Shown here piece by piece: positions 20,969-29,404 of a stretch of 41,815 nt of DNA. Under the pieces are notes generated by a model. That model was given only the letters and a program-made list of their open reading frames with translations, was not told where the DNA came from and did no database searches. Position 1 is the first letter of the stretch, and the number at the start of each line of letters is the position of its first letter. The stretch comes from Acidovorax kalamii (GTDB lineage: Bacteria; Pseudomonadota; Gammaproteobacteria; Burkholderiales; Burkholderiaceae_C): positions 1-41,815 of the forward strand of contig NZ_NOIG01000002.1 in the NCBI RefSeq assembly GCF_002245625.1, read 5' to 3'. The translations under genes were made by a program, and so were the position numbers.

Positions 20969-21442
20969 TCAATCGGTTTTTCGGACACCAGACCGCACCA
21001 ACAGTGCCGCCCAGTACGTTTTCATTGTGATCACCATGCCAACCAGCAAGGCCATCCAGCTCAAGTCCGGCACGAGCCGGGGTGCCGCTGCAAGCAGCGC
21101 CACCGTCAACACGATCTTGGCGATTTCCCAACCAAAGAACCCCAGCATGGCTGCACGCGGATCGGACGACGCCTTGCGGCGAAACACCCCCCGTGCAAAC
21201 AAGCCCGCCGGAACCACCACCGCCACGGCGCCGTAGGCTGCAGACCAACCCACCGACGCCCGGCCTGTCAGAACCCAGGCCACCAGGGCCACCAGCATTC
21301 CAACCAGTGCCTGACCTGCCACCACCTTCCACACCGAGATGGGAGGATTGCGACTGCGCCACTGCTCCGCCTCTTGGGCTGTCAGGGGCTTGAAGTCAGA
21401 TTCTTCAGCCTCAGCTTCAGTCTCAGGAGCGATTGTTTTCAT
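20969..21442 (-). CDS. atpI: ATP synthase I-like protein
   Basis: 157 residues. An acidic cytoplasmic N-terminus (about 40 residues) is followed by four membrane segments with WSAAYGAVAVVVPAGLFARG and FFGWEIAKIVLTVALL, the AtpI pattern. AtpI is thought to help c-ring assembly or ion supply and is not essential in tested species. It is the first gene of the atp operon. Confidence 0.9.
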   Translation of the reverse strand: MKTIAPETEAEAEESDFKPLTAQEAEQWRSRNPPISVWKVVAGQALVGMLVALVAWVLTGRASVGWSAAYGAVAVVVPAGLFARGVFRRKASSDPRAAMLGFFGWEIAKIVLTVALLAAAPRLVPDLSWMALLVGMVITMKTYWAALLVRSGVRKTD

Positions 21443-21490
21443 TGTTGAATGACGCCCGCGTTACAGACTGCAACTTTCACAAAGCCTCTA

Positions 21491-21520
21491 ATTATAAGTA
21501 AAAACCCATGGCAGTCGGCA
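21491..21520 (-). promoter_or_regulatory. Candidate promoter of the atp operon
   Basis: On the reverse strand, TATAAT (complement of 21491-21496) lies 49 bp before the atpI start. The best -35 is TTGCCG at a long 19-bp spacing. The -10 match is exact; the rest is weak. Confidence 0.5.
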
Positions 21521-21658
21521 AAAACCCGCAAACCGGGTGCGTGACCCGCGCGCCAGCGTGCGCCGTTGTGGTGACAGGCCAACGGGTTCAACGAGGCAAA
21601 ACGGCCCATCCTGCACCGGATTGGCGCACGCAAAAGCTGCGGCTCGCGCCATGCCACC

Positions 21659-21703
21659 GGGCCTCTGGCGCACAATGGCGCAGCGCCATCAGCTATTGAA
21701 ACC
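21659..21703 (+). repeat. Dispersed repeat, degenerate copy G
   Basis: GGCCTCTGGCGC, then CAATGG, a spacer and GCCATCAGCTATTGAA. It aligns with copy D (GCCCCTTGCGC...ATGG...CCCATCAGCTATTCA). It lies between the divergent atp operon and ybeD. Confidence 0.5.
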
Positions 21704-21730
21704 GAAGCAAAGACCCAAGGGCTTTTCACC

Positions 21731-22048
21731 ATGACACCCACCACTCCGCCGCCCGCCAATGGCCTTGCCGAGCAGGCCACCGACCCACGCAAAGACTCGC
21801 TCATCGAATACCCCTCCCGGTTCCCTATCAAGGTCATGGGCGCCAAGGTGGACGGCTTTGTGAACGCGGTCACCGAGCTGGCGCGCCAGTTCGACCCCAC
21901 CTTCGACGCCAGCACCATTGAACTGCGCGATAGCCGCGCGGGCAATTACCTCGGAGTAACCATCACCATCACCGCAACCAGCCGGGAACAACTCGACAAC
22001 CTGTACCGAGCACTGTCCTCGCACCCGCTGGTCAAGGTCGTCCTGTAG
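21731..22048 (+). CDS. ybeD: YbeD/DUF493-family protein
   Basis: 105 residues. [20 protein letters not shown] and the C-terminal [14 protein letters not shown] are the DUF493 signature; the fold is a small ferredoxin-like ACT-type domain. Its function is unknown, but it is commonly encoded next to lipB, as here (4-bp gap). AAGGG lies about 9 nt before the ATG. Confidence 0.92.
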   Translation: MTPTTPPPANGLAEQATDPRKDSLIEYPSRFPIKVMGAKVDGFVNAVTELARQFDPTFDASTIELRDSRAGNYLGVTITITATSREQLDNLYRALSSHPLVKVVL

Positions 22049-22052
22049 GCCC

Positions 22053-22784
22053 GTGTCTACAACCACGCCCCCGAAGCCGGAGCCTGTGCGCCCCCACCCC
22101 CAGATCCTTGGCCGGGTGGACTACGCCACCACCGTGCAGGCCATGCAGGACTACACGGCCACGCGTGCGCCCGACACCCCCGACGCCCTGTGGTTGTGCG
22201 AGCATGCGCCGCTCTATACACAGGGGCTGGCTGGCAAGAGCGACCATGTCCTGGCCCCCGGCAGCATTCCCGTGGTGGCGACCAACCGGGGCGGACAGGT
22301 CACCTTCCACGGCCCGGGCCAGGTGGTTGCCTACCCGCTGATCGACCTGCAGCGCGCTGGCTACTTCGTCAAAGAGTATGTCTACCGCGTGGAAGAGGCC
22401 GTGATACGAACGCTGGCTCATTTTGGCGTCACGGGCCACCGCGTGGGTGGCGCACCTGGCATCTATGTGCGCCTTCACGACCCCCACAGCCACGCCATGC
22501 TGCCCCAGCGCCCCCAAAAACACACCGGCGCCGGCGCCCCTCCAGCCCCCGACTTCGACGGCCTGGGCAAGATCGCCGCCTTGGGCATCAAGGTCAGCCG
22601 GCATTGCACCTACCACGGCGTGGCGCTCAATGTGGCCATGGACCTGGAACCCTACTCGCGCATCAACCCTTGCGGTTACGCAGGTTTGCAAACAGTGGAC
22701 CTTTCTACAATCGGGGTCCACACCACCTGGGAAGAAGCCGCGCAGGTGCTGGGCCAGCAGCTCAGCATCCGGTTGGCGCCCTGA
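22053..22784 (+). CDS. lipB: Octanoyl-[acyl-carrier-protein]:protein octanoyltransferase
   Basis: 243 residues. LipB moves the octanoyl group from ACP to lipoyl domains, the first step of lipoate synthesis. Conserved motifs are [18 protein letters not shown], the Lys in [17 protein letters not shown] and the acyl-Cys in NPCGYAGL. About 25 extra residues ([20 protein letters not shown] region) are inserted before the Lys motif compared with the E. coli enzyme. The start is GTG, 4 bp after the ybeD stop. It lies just upstream of lipA in one operon. Confidence 0.95.
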   Translation: MSTTTPPKPEPVRPHPQILGRVDYATTVQAMQDYTATRAPDTPDALWLCEHAPLYTQGLAGKSDHVLAPGSIPVVATNRGGQVTFHGPGQVVAYPLIDLQRAGYFVKEYVYRVEEAVIRTLAHFGVTGHRVGGAPGIYVRLHDPHSHAMLPQRPQKHTGAGAPPAPDFDGLGKIAALGIKVSRHCTYHGVALNVAMDLEPYSRINPCGYAGLQTVDLSTIGVHTTWEEAAQVLGQQLSIRLAP

Positions 22785-22799
22785 ACTCTGCCTACAGCC

Positions 22800-23780
22800 A
22801 TGAGCACCCCTGAAGTCGTCCGCGAAGCGCAATCCACCGAAGCCTACAACCCGCTGGCCAAACAAAAGGCTGCGGCCAAGCTGTCGCGCATTCCAATCAA
22901 GGTGGAGCAAGGCGAAGTGCTGAAGAAGCCCGACTGGATCCGCGTGAAGGCAGGCAGCCCCACCACGCGCTTCTACGAAATCAAGGAGATCCTGCGCGAA
23001 CACAAGCTGCACACGGTGTGCGAAGAAGCCTCCTGCCCCAACATCGGCGAGTGCTTCGGCAAGGGCACTGCCACCTTCATGATCATGGGCGACAAATGCA
23101 CGCGCCGCTGCCCGTTCTGCGACGTGGGCCACGGCCGCCCCGACCCGCTGGACAAGGACGAGCCCCTGAACTTGGCCAAGACGATTGCCGCACTCAAGCT
23201 CAAGTATGTGGTGATCACCAGCGTGGACCGCGACGACCTGCGCGACGGCGGCAGCGGCCACTTTGTGGAATGCATCCAGAACATCCGCGCGCTGTCGCCC
23301 ACCACCCAGATCGAGATCCTGGTGCCCGACTTTCGCGGCCGCGACGACCGTGCGCTCGAAATCCTCAAGGCCGCGCCGCCCGATGTGATGAACCACAACC
23401 TGGAAACCGCGCCCCGCCTGTACAAGGAAGCGCGCCCAGGCTCTGACTACCAGTTCAGCCTGAATTTGCTGAAAAAGTTCAAGGCCCTGCACCCCAACGT
23501 CCCCACCAAGAGCGGCATCATGGTGGGCCTGGGCGAAACGGACGAAGAAATCCTGCAGGTGATGCGCGACATGCGCGCACACAACATCGACATGCTGACC
23601 ATCGGCCAGTACCTGTCCCCCAGCAACAGCCACCTGCCCGTGCGCCGCTACGTGCACCCCGACACGTTCAAGATGTTCGAGGAAGAAGCCTACAAGATGG
23701 GTTTCAGCCACGCCGCCGTCGGCGCCATGGTACGCAGCAGCTACCACGCGGACCAGCAGGCGCACGCAGCCGGGGTCTGA
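22800..23780 (+). CDS. lipA: Lipoyl synthase (radical SAM)
   Basis: 326 residues. Two Fe-S clusters are predicted: the auxiliary cluster from [12 protein letters not shown] and the radical SAM cluster from CTRRCPFC. The family C-terminal motif RSSYHADQQ includes the Ser that binds the auxiliary cluster. The enzyme inserts two sulphur atoms into the octanoyl chain made by LipB, whose gene ends 15 bp upstream. Normal length. Confidence 0.97.
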   Translation: MSTPEVVREAQSTEAYNPLAKQKAAAKLSRIPIKVEQGEVLKKPDWIRVKAGSPTTRFYEIKEILREHKLHTVCEEASCPNIGECFGKGTATFMIMGDKCTRRCPFCDVGHGRPDPLDKDEPLNLAKTIAALKLKYVVITSVDRDDLRDGGSGHFVECIQNIRALSPTTQIEILVPDFRGRDDRALEILKAAPPDVMNHNLETAPRLYKEARPGSDYQFSLNLLKKFKALHPNVPTKSGIMVGLGETDEEILQVMRDMRAHNIDMLTIGQYLSPSNSHLPVRRYVHPDTFKMFEEEAYKMGFSHAAVGAMVRSSYHADQQAHAAGV

Positions 23781-23819
23781 GCCCCGGCACACACCCACCG
23801 TCTGCGGCGGAGCGATACC

Positions 23820-24539
23820 ATGCATGCCCCAAACCAGCTCTCCCTGCGCCGCTACGGCGCCTCGCCCGGCAGCCACCGCCACGACCACTTCCAGGTCCTG
23901 CTGGGGCTGTCCGGCGCCCTGGAGCTGGAGGTGGAAGGGCGCGGCGTGCGGGTGGCCGCCGGCGGGGGCTGTGTCATTGCCCCGGGGGACCGGCACGATT
24001 TCGAGTCCGCCGGGGGCAGCCTGTGCCTGGTGCTCGACAGCGCCCACCCGGCCTGGGCGGCACTCTCGTGCCCGCCAGCGGCGACGGCCCCGCCCGCCCA
24101 GGCGCTGCCCTTGGCGCACTACCTGGCCAGCGCGCTGCAGCAGGGCCGCCCGCTGGCGCTGGCCCACGGCCCTGCCTTGCTGCGCGAGGCCTGGCTGGCC
24201 GATGGGTGCGGATCTGCCGCACGCGCACACACTGCCCCGGCCCCCACCCGCCGCCCCATCGACTGGCTTGCGCTGCAGCAATGGGCGGCGCGGCAGTGGC
24301 ACACCGAGTTGACCGTGGCCGATCTGGCGGCGCAGGTGCACCTGAGCCCCAGCCAGTTTGCCGCCCGTTGCCGGGACGACCAGGGCATGGGCCCCATGGC
24401 CTGGCTGCGCAGCCAGCGCTTGGCGCACGCGCGGCTGCTGCGTGGCACGGGCATGGCGGTGGCTGAAGTGGCGCGGCGCACGGGCTACCGTTCGCCCTCG
24501 GCCCTGACGGCCGCACTGCGCCGGACGCACCAGGCTTGA
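23820..24539 (+). CDS. AraC-family transcriptional regulator
   Basis: 239 residues. The N-terminus is cupin-like (SHRHDHFQVLLGLSGALELE). The C-terminal AraC/XylS DNA-binding domain has two helix-turn-helix motifs: ELTVADLAAQVHLSPSQFAA and GTGMAVAEVARRTGYRSPSA. The last part of the second motif is short, so the domain ends close after it. GGAG lies 9 nt before the ATG. It stands 84 bp before an EamA exporter in the same direction and could regulate it; this is inferred from proximity. Confidence 0.88.
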   Translation: MHAPNQLSLRRYGASPGSHRHDHFQVLLGLSGALELEVEGRGVRVAAGGGCVIAPGDRHDFESAGGSLCLVLDSAHPAWAALSCPPAATAPPAQALPLAHYLASALQQGRPLALAHGPALLREAWLADGCGSAARAHTAPAPTRRPIDWLALQQWAARQWHTELTVADLAAQVHLSPSQFAARCRDDQGMGPMAWLRSQRLAHARLLRGTGMAVAEVARRTGYRSPSALTAALRRTHQA

Positions 24540-24623
24540 ACAACAGGCTCTGGTGCCGGACAACCCCTGGCGCGCGACGATCTATCGCCATTGCGCGACG
24601 ACCGGCGCGCTTAAGCTCGGCCC

Positions 24624-25457
24624 ATGCAAGCCAACCTCTACGCCCTGGGCGCCATCGCGCTGTGGGCCTCCCTCGCCTCGCTGGGCGTGTCGCTCACCCA
24701 TGTTCCGCCGTTCCTGCTCACGGGCATTGCGCTCATCATCGGCAGCGTGCCCGCCTGGCCGTTTGTGCTGCGCGATCCGTCGCAGTGGCGCATTCCGCTG
24801 CGCACGCTGGCGCTGGGGGTGTACGGCCTGTTCGCTTACCACTTCCTGCTGTTCATCGCGCTGCGCCATGCGCCGCCGGTCGAGGCCAACCTGGTCAACT
24901 ACCTCTGGCCGCTGTTCATTGTGGTGCTCTCGCCCGTGGTGTTGCCTGGCGTGGCGCTGCGCCTGCCCCATGTGCTGGCGGCGCTGCTGGGGTTTGTGGG
25001 GGCGGCCATTGCGATCGCCGGTGGCCGGGAGCTGAGCGGCACCCTGGCCTGGGGCTACCTGCCCGCGCTGGCAGCCGCCCTCATCTGGGCCACCTATTCG
25101 CTGCTGACCAAGCGCGTGGCCGCCTTCCCGACCACGGCCATCGGACTGTTCGGGCTGGTCTCGGGCGTGCTCTCGCTGCTGTGCCATGTGGCGCTGGAAC
25201 CCGCCGCCAGCCTGCAGCCGCGCGACTGGGCGCTGCTGGCCGTGCTGGGCCTGGGGCCGCTGGGAGCGTCGTTTTTCATGTGGGACAAGGCGCTCAAGCT
25301 GGGCGACGCGCGGCACATCGGCATCCTGAGCTACATCACACCTCTGGCCTCCACCGCGTTGCTGATCGTGGTGAGCGGGCGCCAGTTCAGCGCCAGCATT
25401 GCGCTGGCGACGGTGATGATCATTGGCGCGGCCATCCTGGGCATGCGGGCCCGCTGA
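24624..25457 (+). CDS. EamA/DMT-family exporter (YddG-like)
   Basis: 277 residues with about ten membrane segments in two EamA halves. HAPPVEANLVNYLWPLFIVV and GDARHIGILSYITPLASTALL are the paired signature helices, closest in style to YddG-type aromatic amino-acid exporters. The substrate is not proven. The stop codon TGA (25455-25457) touches the beginning of dispersed repeat copy A. Confidence 0.88.
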   Translation: MQANLYALGAIALWASLASLGVSLTHVPPFLLTGIALIIGSVPAWPFVLRDPSQWRIPLRTLALGVYGLFAYHFLLFIALRHAPPVEANLVNYLWPLFIVVLSPVVLPGVALRLPHVLAALLGFVGAAIAIAGGRELSGTLAWGYLPALAAALIWATYSLLTKRVAAFPTTAIGLFGLVSGVLSLLCHVALEPAASLQPRDWALLAVLGLGPLGASFFMWDKALKLGDARHIGILSYITPLASTALLIVVSGRQFSASIALATVMIIGAAILGMRAR

Positions 25458-25524
25458 AATACAAGCCAAATTGGCCGTTACCGCGCGTCCACCATGGCTT
25501 GATAGCTATCAGTTTTGAGTATTT
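25456..25524 (+). repeat. Dispersed palindromic repeat, copy A
   Basis: It begins GAAATACAAGCC and ends GAGTATTTC, giving a 7-bp terminal inverted repeat (GAAATAC/GTATTTC). Internally it holds AAATTGGCC, GCGCG and the 12-bp palindrome TGATAGCTATCA. It contains the stop codon of the EamA gene and the last codons and stop of the convergent MFS gene. It aligns along its whole length with copy B at 26734. Confidence 0.85.
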
Positions 25525-26747
25525 CTGCGCACCCGCAGAAACAGCCAGCCGGTGATGGACAGGTTCAGCAGGTTCCAGCCAATGCCGTTCACAAACGCGG
25601 CGTGGTAGCTGCCGGTGATGTCGAAGATCCAGCCCGACAGCCAGCCGCCCAGCGCCATGCCCACCAGCGTGGCCATGATCACGGCGCCCACGCGCACGCT
25701 GGCCTGCGCGGGCGCAAAGTGCTCGCGCACGATGATGGCGTAGGTCGGCACGATGCCGCCCTGGAACAGGCCGAACAACGCCGAGATGAAGTACAGCGGC
25801 ACCAGTCCGTCGTAAGGCAGGAACAGCAGCAGCGCCACCCCCTGCAACGCCGAGCCCAGCAGCAGGGTACGGACGCCGCCGATGCGGTCGCAGATGAGCC
25901 CGAAGACCAGGCGGCTCACGATGCCGCAGGCCAGCATGAGCGACAGCATCTGCGCGCCCTGGGCGGCGCCAAACCCCAGGTCGGTGCAGTAGGCAACGAT
26001 GTGCACCTGGGGCATGGCCATGGCCACGCAGCAGGCCACGCCCGCCACACACAGCAGCGCCATCGCCGCGCCCGGCGCCAGGCCAAAAGGGCGGGAACGG
26101 TCCACGGGCACGGTGCTGGCGCCTGCCGCTGCAGCCTGGATGGCGGGCGGTCGCTGGCGCATGCGCAGCGACAGGGCCAGCATGCCCAGGCCGCAGACCA
26201 AGCCCAGCGCCATGTACGTGGGCCGCCAGCCGATGGTGTCGATGCCGTACTGGACGATGGGCGGCCAAAGGGCGCCTGCCACGTAGTTGCCGCTGGCACA
26301 CACCGCCACCGCAATGCCGCGCCGCCGGTTCCACCACAGGGCCGTGTCGGCCAGCAGCGGCGCAAACGTGGCCGAACTGCCGATGAAGCCCATCACCGCA
26401 TGCGCGATGCCAAACGCCCAGATGCTGCCCGAGAACGCCGCGCCCACAAAGCCACCCAGCACGGCCAGCGCCCCCAGCCACAGCACGGGCGCGAGGCCGT
26501 GGCGGTCGGCCAGCCTGCCGGTGAGCAAGCCACCCAGCCCCAGACAGACCATCATCAGCGTGTACGGCAGCGAGGCGCTGGCGCGGCCGACGCCGAACTC
26601 GGCCTGCACGGCCGGGAGCACCACCGACACCACGTACATGCTGCTGTTGCCCAGCACCACCAGGCCCAGCGTGGCCAGCAGGCGCTGCAGGGCCTGGCGC
26701 GAGTCGATGAGGGAGGCGTCGGCAGCGGGCACAGAAATACGAGTCAA
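25509..26747 (-). CDS. MFS transporter
   Basis: 412 residues from TTG 26745-26747, or 407 from GTG 26730-26732; no ATG is available near the N-terminus. Twelve membrane segments are visible. The MFS loop 2-3 motif is GRLADRHGL and a second copy is DRIGGVRTLLLG. The pattern resembles the monocarboxylate/oxalate-formate group, but the substrate is unknown. Both ends of the gene lie inside direct repeats: the start in copy B and the stop in copy A. Confidence 0.87.
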   Translation of the reverse strand: MTRISVPAADASLIDSRQALQRLLATLGLVVLGNSSMYVVSVVLPAVQAEFGVGRASASLPYTLMMVCLGLGGLLTGRLADRHGLAPVLWLGALAVLGGFVGAAFSGSIWAFGIAHAVMGFIGSSATFAPLLADTALWWNRRRGIAVAVCASGNYVAGALWPPIVQYGIDTIGWRPTYMALGLVCGLGMLALSLRMRQRPPAIQAAAAGASTVPVDRSRPFGLAPGAAMALLCVAGVACCVAMAMPQVHIVAYCTDLGFGAAQGAQMLSLMLACGIVSRLVFGLICDRIGGVRTLLLGSALQGVALLLFLPYDGLVPLYFISALFGLFQGGIVPTYAIIVREHFAPAQASVRVGAVIMATLVGMALGGWLSGWIFDITGSYHAAFVNGIGWNLLNLSITGWLFLRVRRNTQN

Positions 26748-26800
26748 ATCGGCCCTTTGCGCCTGATCAGCTTGCCTTGATTGCTATCAATTTTGATTTA
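26734..26800 (+). repeat. Dispersed palindromic repeat, copy B
   Basis: It begins GAAATACGAGTCAAATCGGC, then CCTTTGCGCC, GCTTGCCTTGATTGCTATCA and TTTTGATTTATC. It lies in the same orientation as copy A and aligns with it across about 65 bp, so the two form direct repeats around the MFS gene. Copy B ends 2 bp before the ptsI stop codon. Confidence 0.85.
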
Positions 26801-26802
26801 TC

Positions 26803-28560
26803 TTAAGAAGCCAGCAGCGTGGCGGGCTCTTCACCGCCAATCACCTGCTGCGCCCAGGGGGCCAGCTTGCGGGTGTCGGCGCGCAGCACCTCCTGCTTGA
26901 TGGCCAGTATCTGCGCAGGGTGCATGGAAAAGCTGCGCAGGCCCAGGCCCAGCAGCAGGCGCGTCATGGTCACGTCGCCCGCCGTTTCGCCGCACACACA
27001 CACGCTCTTGCCCTGGCGCTCGCCCTCGGCGATCACATCGCCCACCAGGCGCAGCACGGCGGGGTGCAGCGGGTCGTACAGGTGGGCCACGGCTTCGTCG
27101 GCGCGGTCGATGGCCAACGTGTACTGGATCAGGTCGTTGGTGCCGATCGAGAGAAAGTCGAAATACTTGAGGAAGGTGCGCACCATGAGCGCGGCGGCGG
27201 GCACCTCGATCATGGCGCCCAGCTGCACGGGGCCGTAGGGCTCGCCACGCGCGTCCAGCTCGGCGCGGGCCAGATCGACCTGCGCCAGCGTCTGCTGGAT
27301 CTCGTGCGTGTGCGCGAGCATGGGGAACAGCAGGTTCACCTTGCCATGCGCGGCCGCGCGCAGCACGGCGCGCAGCTGGGTGCGGAACATGGCGGGGTCG
27401 GCCAGGCTCCAGCGGATGGCGCGCAGGCCCAGCGCGGGGTTCAGGTAGTTGTCCTTGTGGGCCTTGTTGTCCAGGGGTTTGTCGGCGCCCACGTCGATGG
27501 TGCGGATGGTGACGGGCAGGCCCTGCATGCCGTCGATGGCCTCGCAGTAGGCGCGGTACTGCTCGTCCTCGCCGGGCAGGTTGCCGCTTTTGCCCATGAA
27601 CAGAAATTCGCTGCGGAACAGGCCCACGCCCACGGCGCCTGCACGCACGGCGGCGGCCGCGTCGCCGGGTTGCTCGATGTTGGCCAGCAGCTCGATCTTG
27701 TGGCCGTCGATGGTGATGGCAGGCGTATGCCTCAGGCGCGCCAGGCGTTCGCGCTCCAGCTCGACCTGGCGCTGGCGAAAACCGTATTCGGCCAGGATGA
27801 TGGGCGAAGGATCGACGATGACCACGCCCGCATCGCCGTCGATGATGACCCAGTCGTCCTGCCGCACCAGCTGGCTGGCGGCGCGCGCGCCCACCACGGC
27901 AGGGATGTCCATGCTGCGCGCGACGATGGCGGTGTGCGATGTCTTGCCGCCCACGTCGGTCACAAAGCCCGCAAACACGCTTTGCTTGAACTGCAGCATG
28001 TCGGCGGGGGAGAGGTCGTGCGCCACCAGCACCAGGGGCACATCCACCGTGTCGTCCAGCAACAGGTCTTGCTGCGTCTTGCGGCGCGGGCTGCTGGCGG
28101 GTGGCGCCACGGGGCTGGCCACGCCCTTCATGTGGCGCAGGATGCGCTCCACCACCTGCTCCAGGTCGGCCTTGCGCTCGCGCAGGTACTCGTCCTCCAT
28201 CTCGTCGAACTGGCGCGCAATCACTTCCAGCTGCGTGGTCAAAGCCCACTCGGCGTTGTACAGCCGCTCGGTGATCCAGTGCTTGACGCCGCCCGTGAGG
28301 GCCTCGTCCTGCAGCAGCATCAGGTGCACATCGAGCAGCGCGGTCAGCTCGTGCGGCGCGTCGGCGGGCATGTCGGTCTGCAGGCGCTGCAGTTCCTCCA
28401 CCACGGCGTTGCGGCCCTGGCGCACGCGCTCGATTTCGCCCTCGACCTGGGAGGGCTCGACAAAATAATGCGCCACATCCACGCGGCTCGATGCCACCAG
28501 CACGGCACGGCCGATGGCGATGCCGCGTGCGACGGCGAGACCGTGGACGGAGAAGGTCAT
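26803..28560 (-). CDS. ptsI: PTS enzyme I (PEP-protein phosphotransferase)
   Basis: 585 residues. The phosphorylated His lies in VTDVGGKTSHTAIVARS. The PEP-binding domain shows GVGLFRSEFLFM, GTNDLIQYTLAIDR and the C-terminal CGETAGD motif. It passes phosphate from PEP to HPr. It is the last gene of a set EIIA-HPr-EI; no sugar permease gene is present nearby, which fits a regulatory PTS. Confidence 0.97.
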   Translation of the reverse strand: MTFSVHGLAVARGIAIGRAVLVASSRVDVAHYFVEPSQVEGEIERVRQGRNAVVEELQRLQTDMPADAPHELTALLDVHLMLLQDEALTGGVKHWITERLYNAEWALTTQLEVIARQFDEMEDEYLRERKADLEQVVERILRHMKGVASPVAPPASSPRRKTQQDLLLDDTVDVPLVLVAHDLSPADMLQFKQSVFAGFVTDVGGKTSHTAIVARSMDIPAVVGARAASQLVRQDDWVIIDGDAGVVIVDPSPIILAEYGFRQRQVELERERLARLRHTPAITIDGHKIELLANIEQPGDAAAAVRAGAVGVGLFRSEFLFMGKSGNLPGEDEQYRAYCEAIDGMQGLPVTIRTIDVGADKPLDNKAHKDNYLNPALGLRAIRWSLADPAMFRTQLRAVLRAAAHGKVNLLFPMLAHTHEIQQTLAQVDLARAELDARGEPYGPVQLGAMIEVPAAALMVRTFLKYFDFLSIGTNDLIQYTLAIDRADEAVAHLYDPLHPAVLRLVGDVIAEGERQGKSVCVCGETAGDVTMTRLLLGLGLRSFSMHPAQILAIKQEVLRADTRKLAPWAQQVIGGEEPATLLAS

Positions 28561-28615
28561 GGTGGTGTGATCAAAGGTTCGACAGGTTCAGGACAAGGGC
28601 GAGGTGTGGGTAGGC

Positions 28616-28885
28616 TTATTCACCCTCGCCAAATTTGTCGGCGATGAGCGCCAGCAGGGCGTCCATGGCCTCTTGCTCGCGGTCGCCGCTGGTTTCCAGC
28701 TCCACCTCGGAGCCCAGGCCGGCGGCCAGCATCATCACGCCCATGATGCTCTTGGCGTTGATGCGGCGCTCGCCCTTGCTCATGAAAACGTCGCAGGGAA
28801 AGCTGCCGGCCAGCTTGGTGAGCTTGGCCGATGCGCGGGCGTGCAGGCCCAGTTTATTGCTGATGGTCGTACGGGTCTTGATCAT
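28616..28885 (-). CDS. ptsH: HPr phosphocarrier protein
   Basis: 89 residues. The active His is in NKLGLHARASAKL and the regulatory Ser in INAKSIMGVMMLAAG, the site used by HPr kinase where present. The start overlaps the end of the EIIA gene by 32 bp, so translation is probably coupled. Confidence 0.96.
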   Translation of the reverse strand: MIKTRTTISNKLGLHARASAKLTKLAGSFPCDVFMSKGERRINAKSIMGVMMLAAGLGSEVELETSGDREQEAMDALLALIADKFGEGE

Positions 28886-29306
28886 GTCGGTGACGGCGGT
28901 TCTGGTTCTGTGGTGCGGAAATGGCCACCTGCATCACCCCCTGCGTGCCCCCCACCACCGCGCGGTTGACCACGGAGTCGAGGGGTTCGGCCCGGTAGCT
29001 CACGGCGCGCAGCAGCATGGGCAGGTTGACACCCGTCACCAGGCGCGAACGCACGCCATCGACCAGGCGCTGCGCCACGTTGCACGGCGTGGCGCCGAAC
29101 ACGTCGGTCAGCACCAGGGTGGAATCGGTGCCGAGCTGCTCCAGCAGGATGCGCGCCTGGGCCAGCGACTCTTCGGGCGGCTGGTTGGGCTGCACATCCA
29201 GCGCGGCCACGCTGCCTGCGCAGTCGGCAAACACGTGCAGGGCACATTCGCGCAGCGCGTGGGCCAGCGGGGCGTGGGCAATGATGAGGATTCTGGTGGG
29301 GCTCAT
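28854..29306 (-). CDS. PTS EIIA component, mannose family
   Basis: 150 residues. MSPTRILIIAHAPLAHALRE carries the active His at position 10, followed by VLTDVFGATPCNVAQRL and GVNLPMLLRA, typical of EIIA-Man domains. No EIIB, EIIC or EIID is encoded next to it, so it is likely a regulatory acceptor of phosphate from HPr. The C-terminal tail (NQNRRHRHDQDPYDHQQ) is polar and is encoded where the gene overlaps ptsH. Confidence 0.93.
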   Translation of the reverse strand: MSPTRILIIAHAPLAHALRECALHVFADCAGSVAALDVQPNQPPEESLAQARILLEQLGTDSTLVLTDVFGATPCNVAQRLVDGVRSRLVTGVNLPMLLRAVSYRAEPLDSVVNRAVVGGTQGVMQVAISAPQNQNRRHRHDQDPYDHQQ

Positions 29307-29404
29307 GGTGGTGACCTACGCAATACAGGGCATCGACACATCGCGTGTCACAGGCTCGCGGAGAAGCACGCGGCCCGTTGTTGCATCGTCATGTGCGCAG
29401 GTCT

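Noticed and set aside
22032..24563. Long minus-strand open frame (843 codons) over lipB, lipA and the AraC gene
   Set aside because: Antisense shadow of clear lipoate genes; low-complexity Ala/Gly/Val/His composition and no family motifs.
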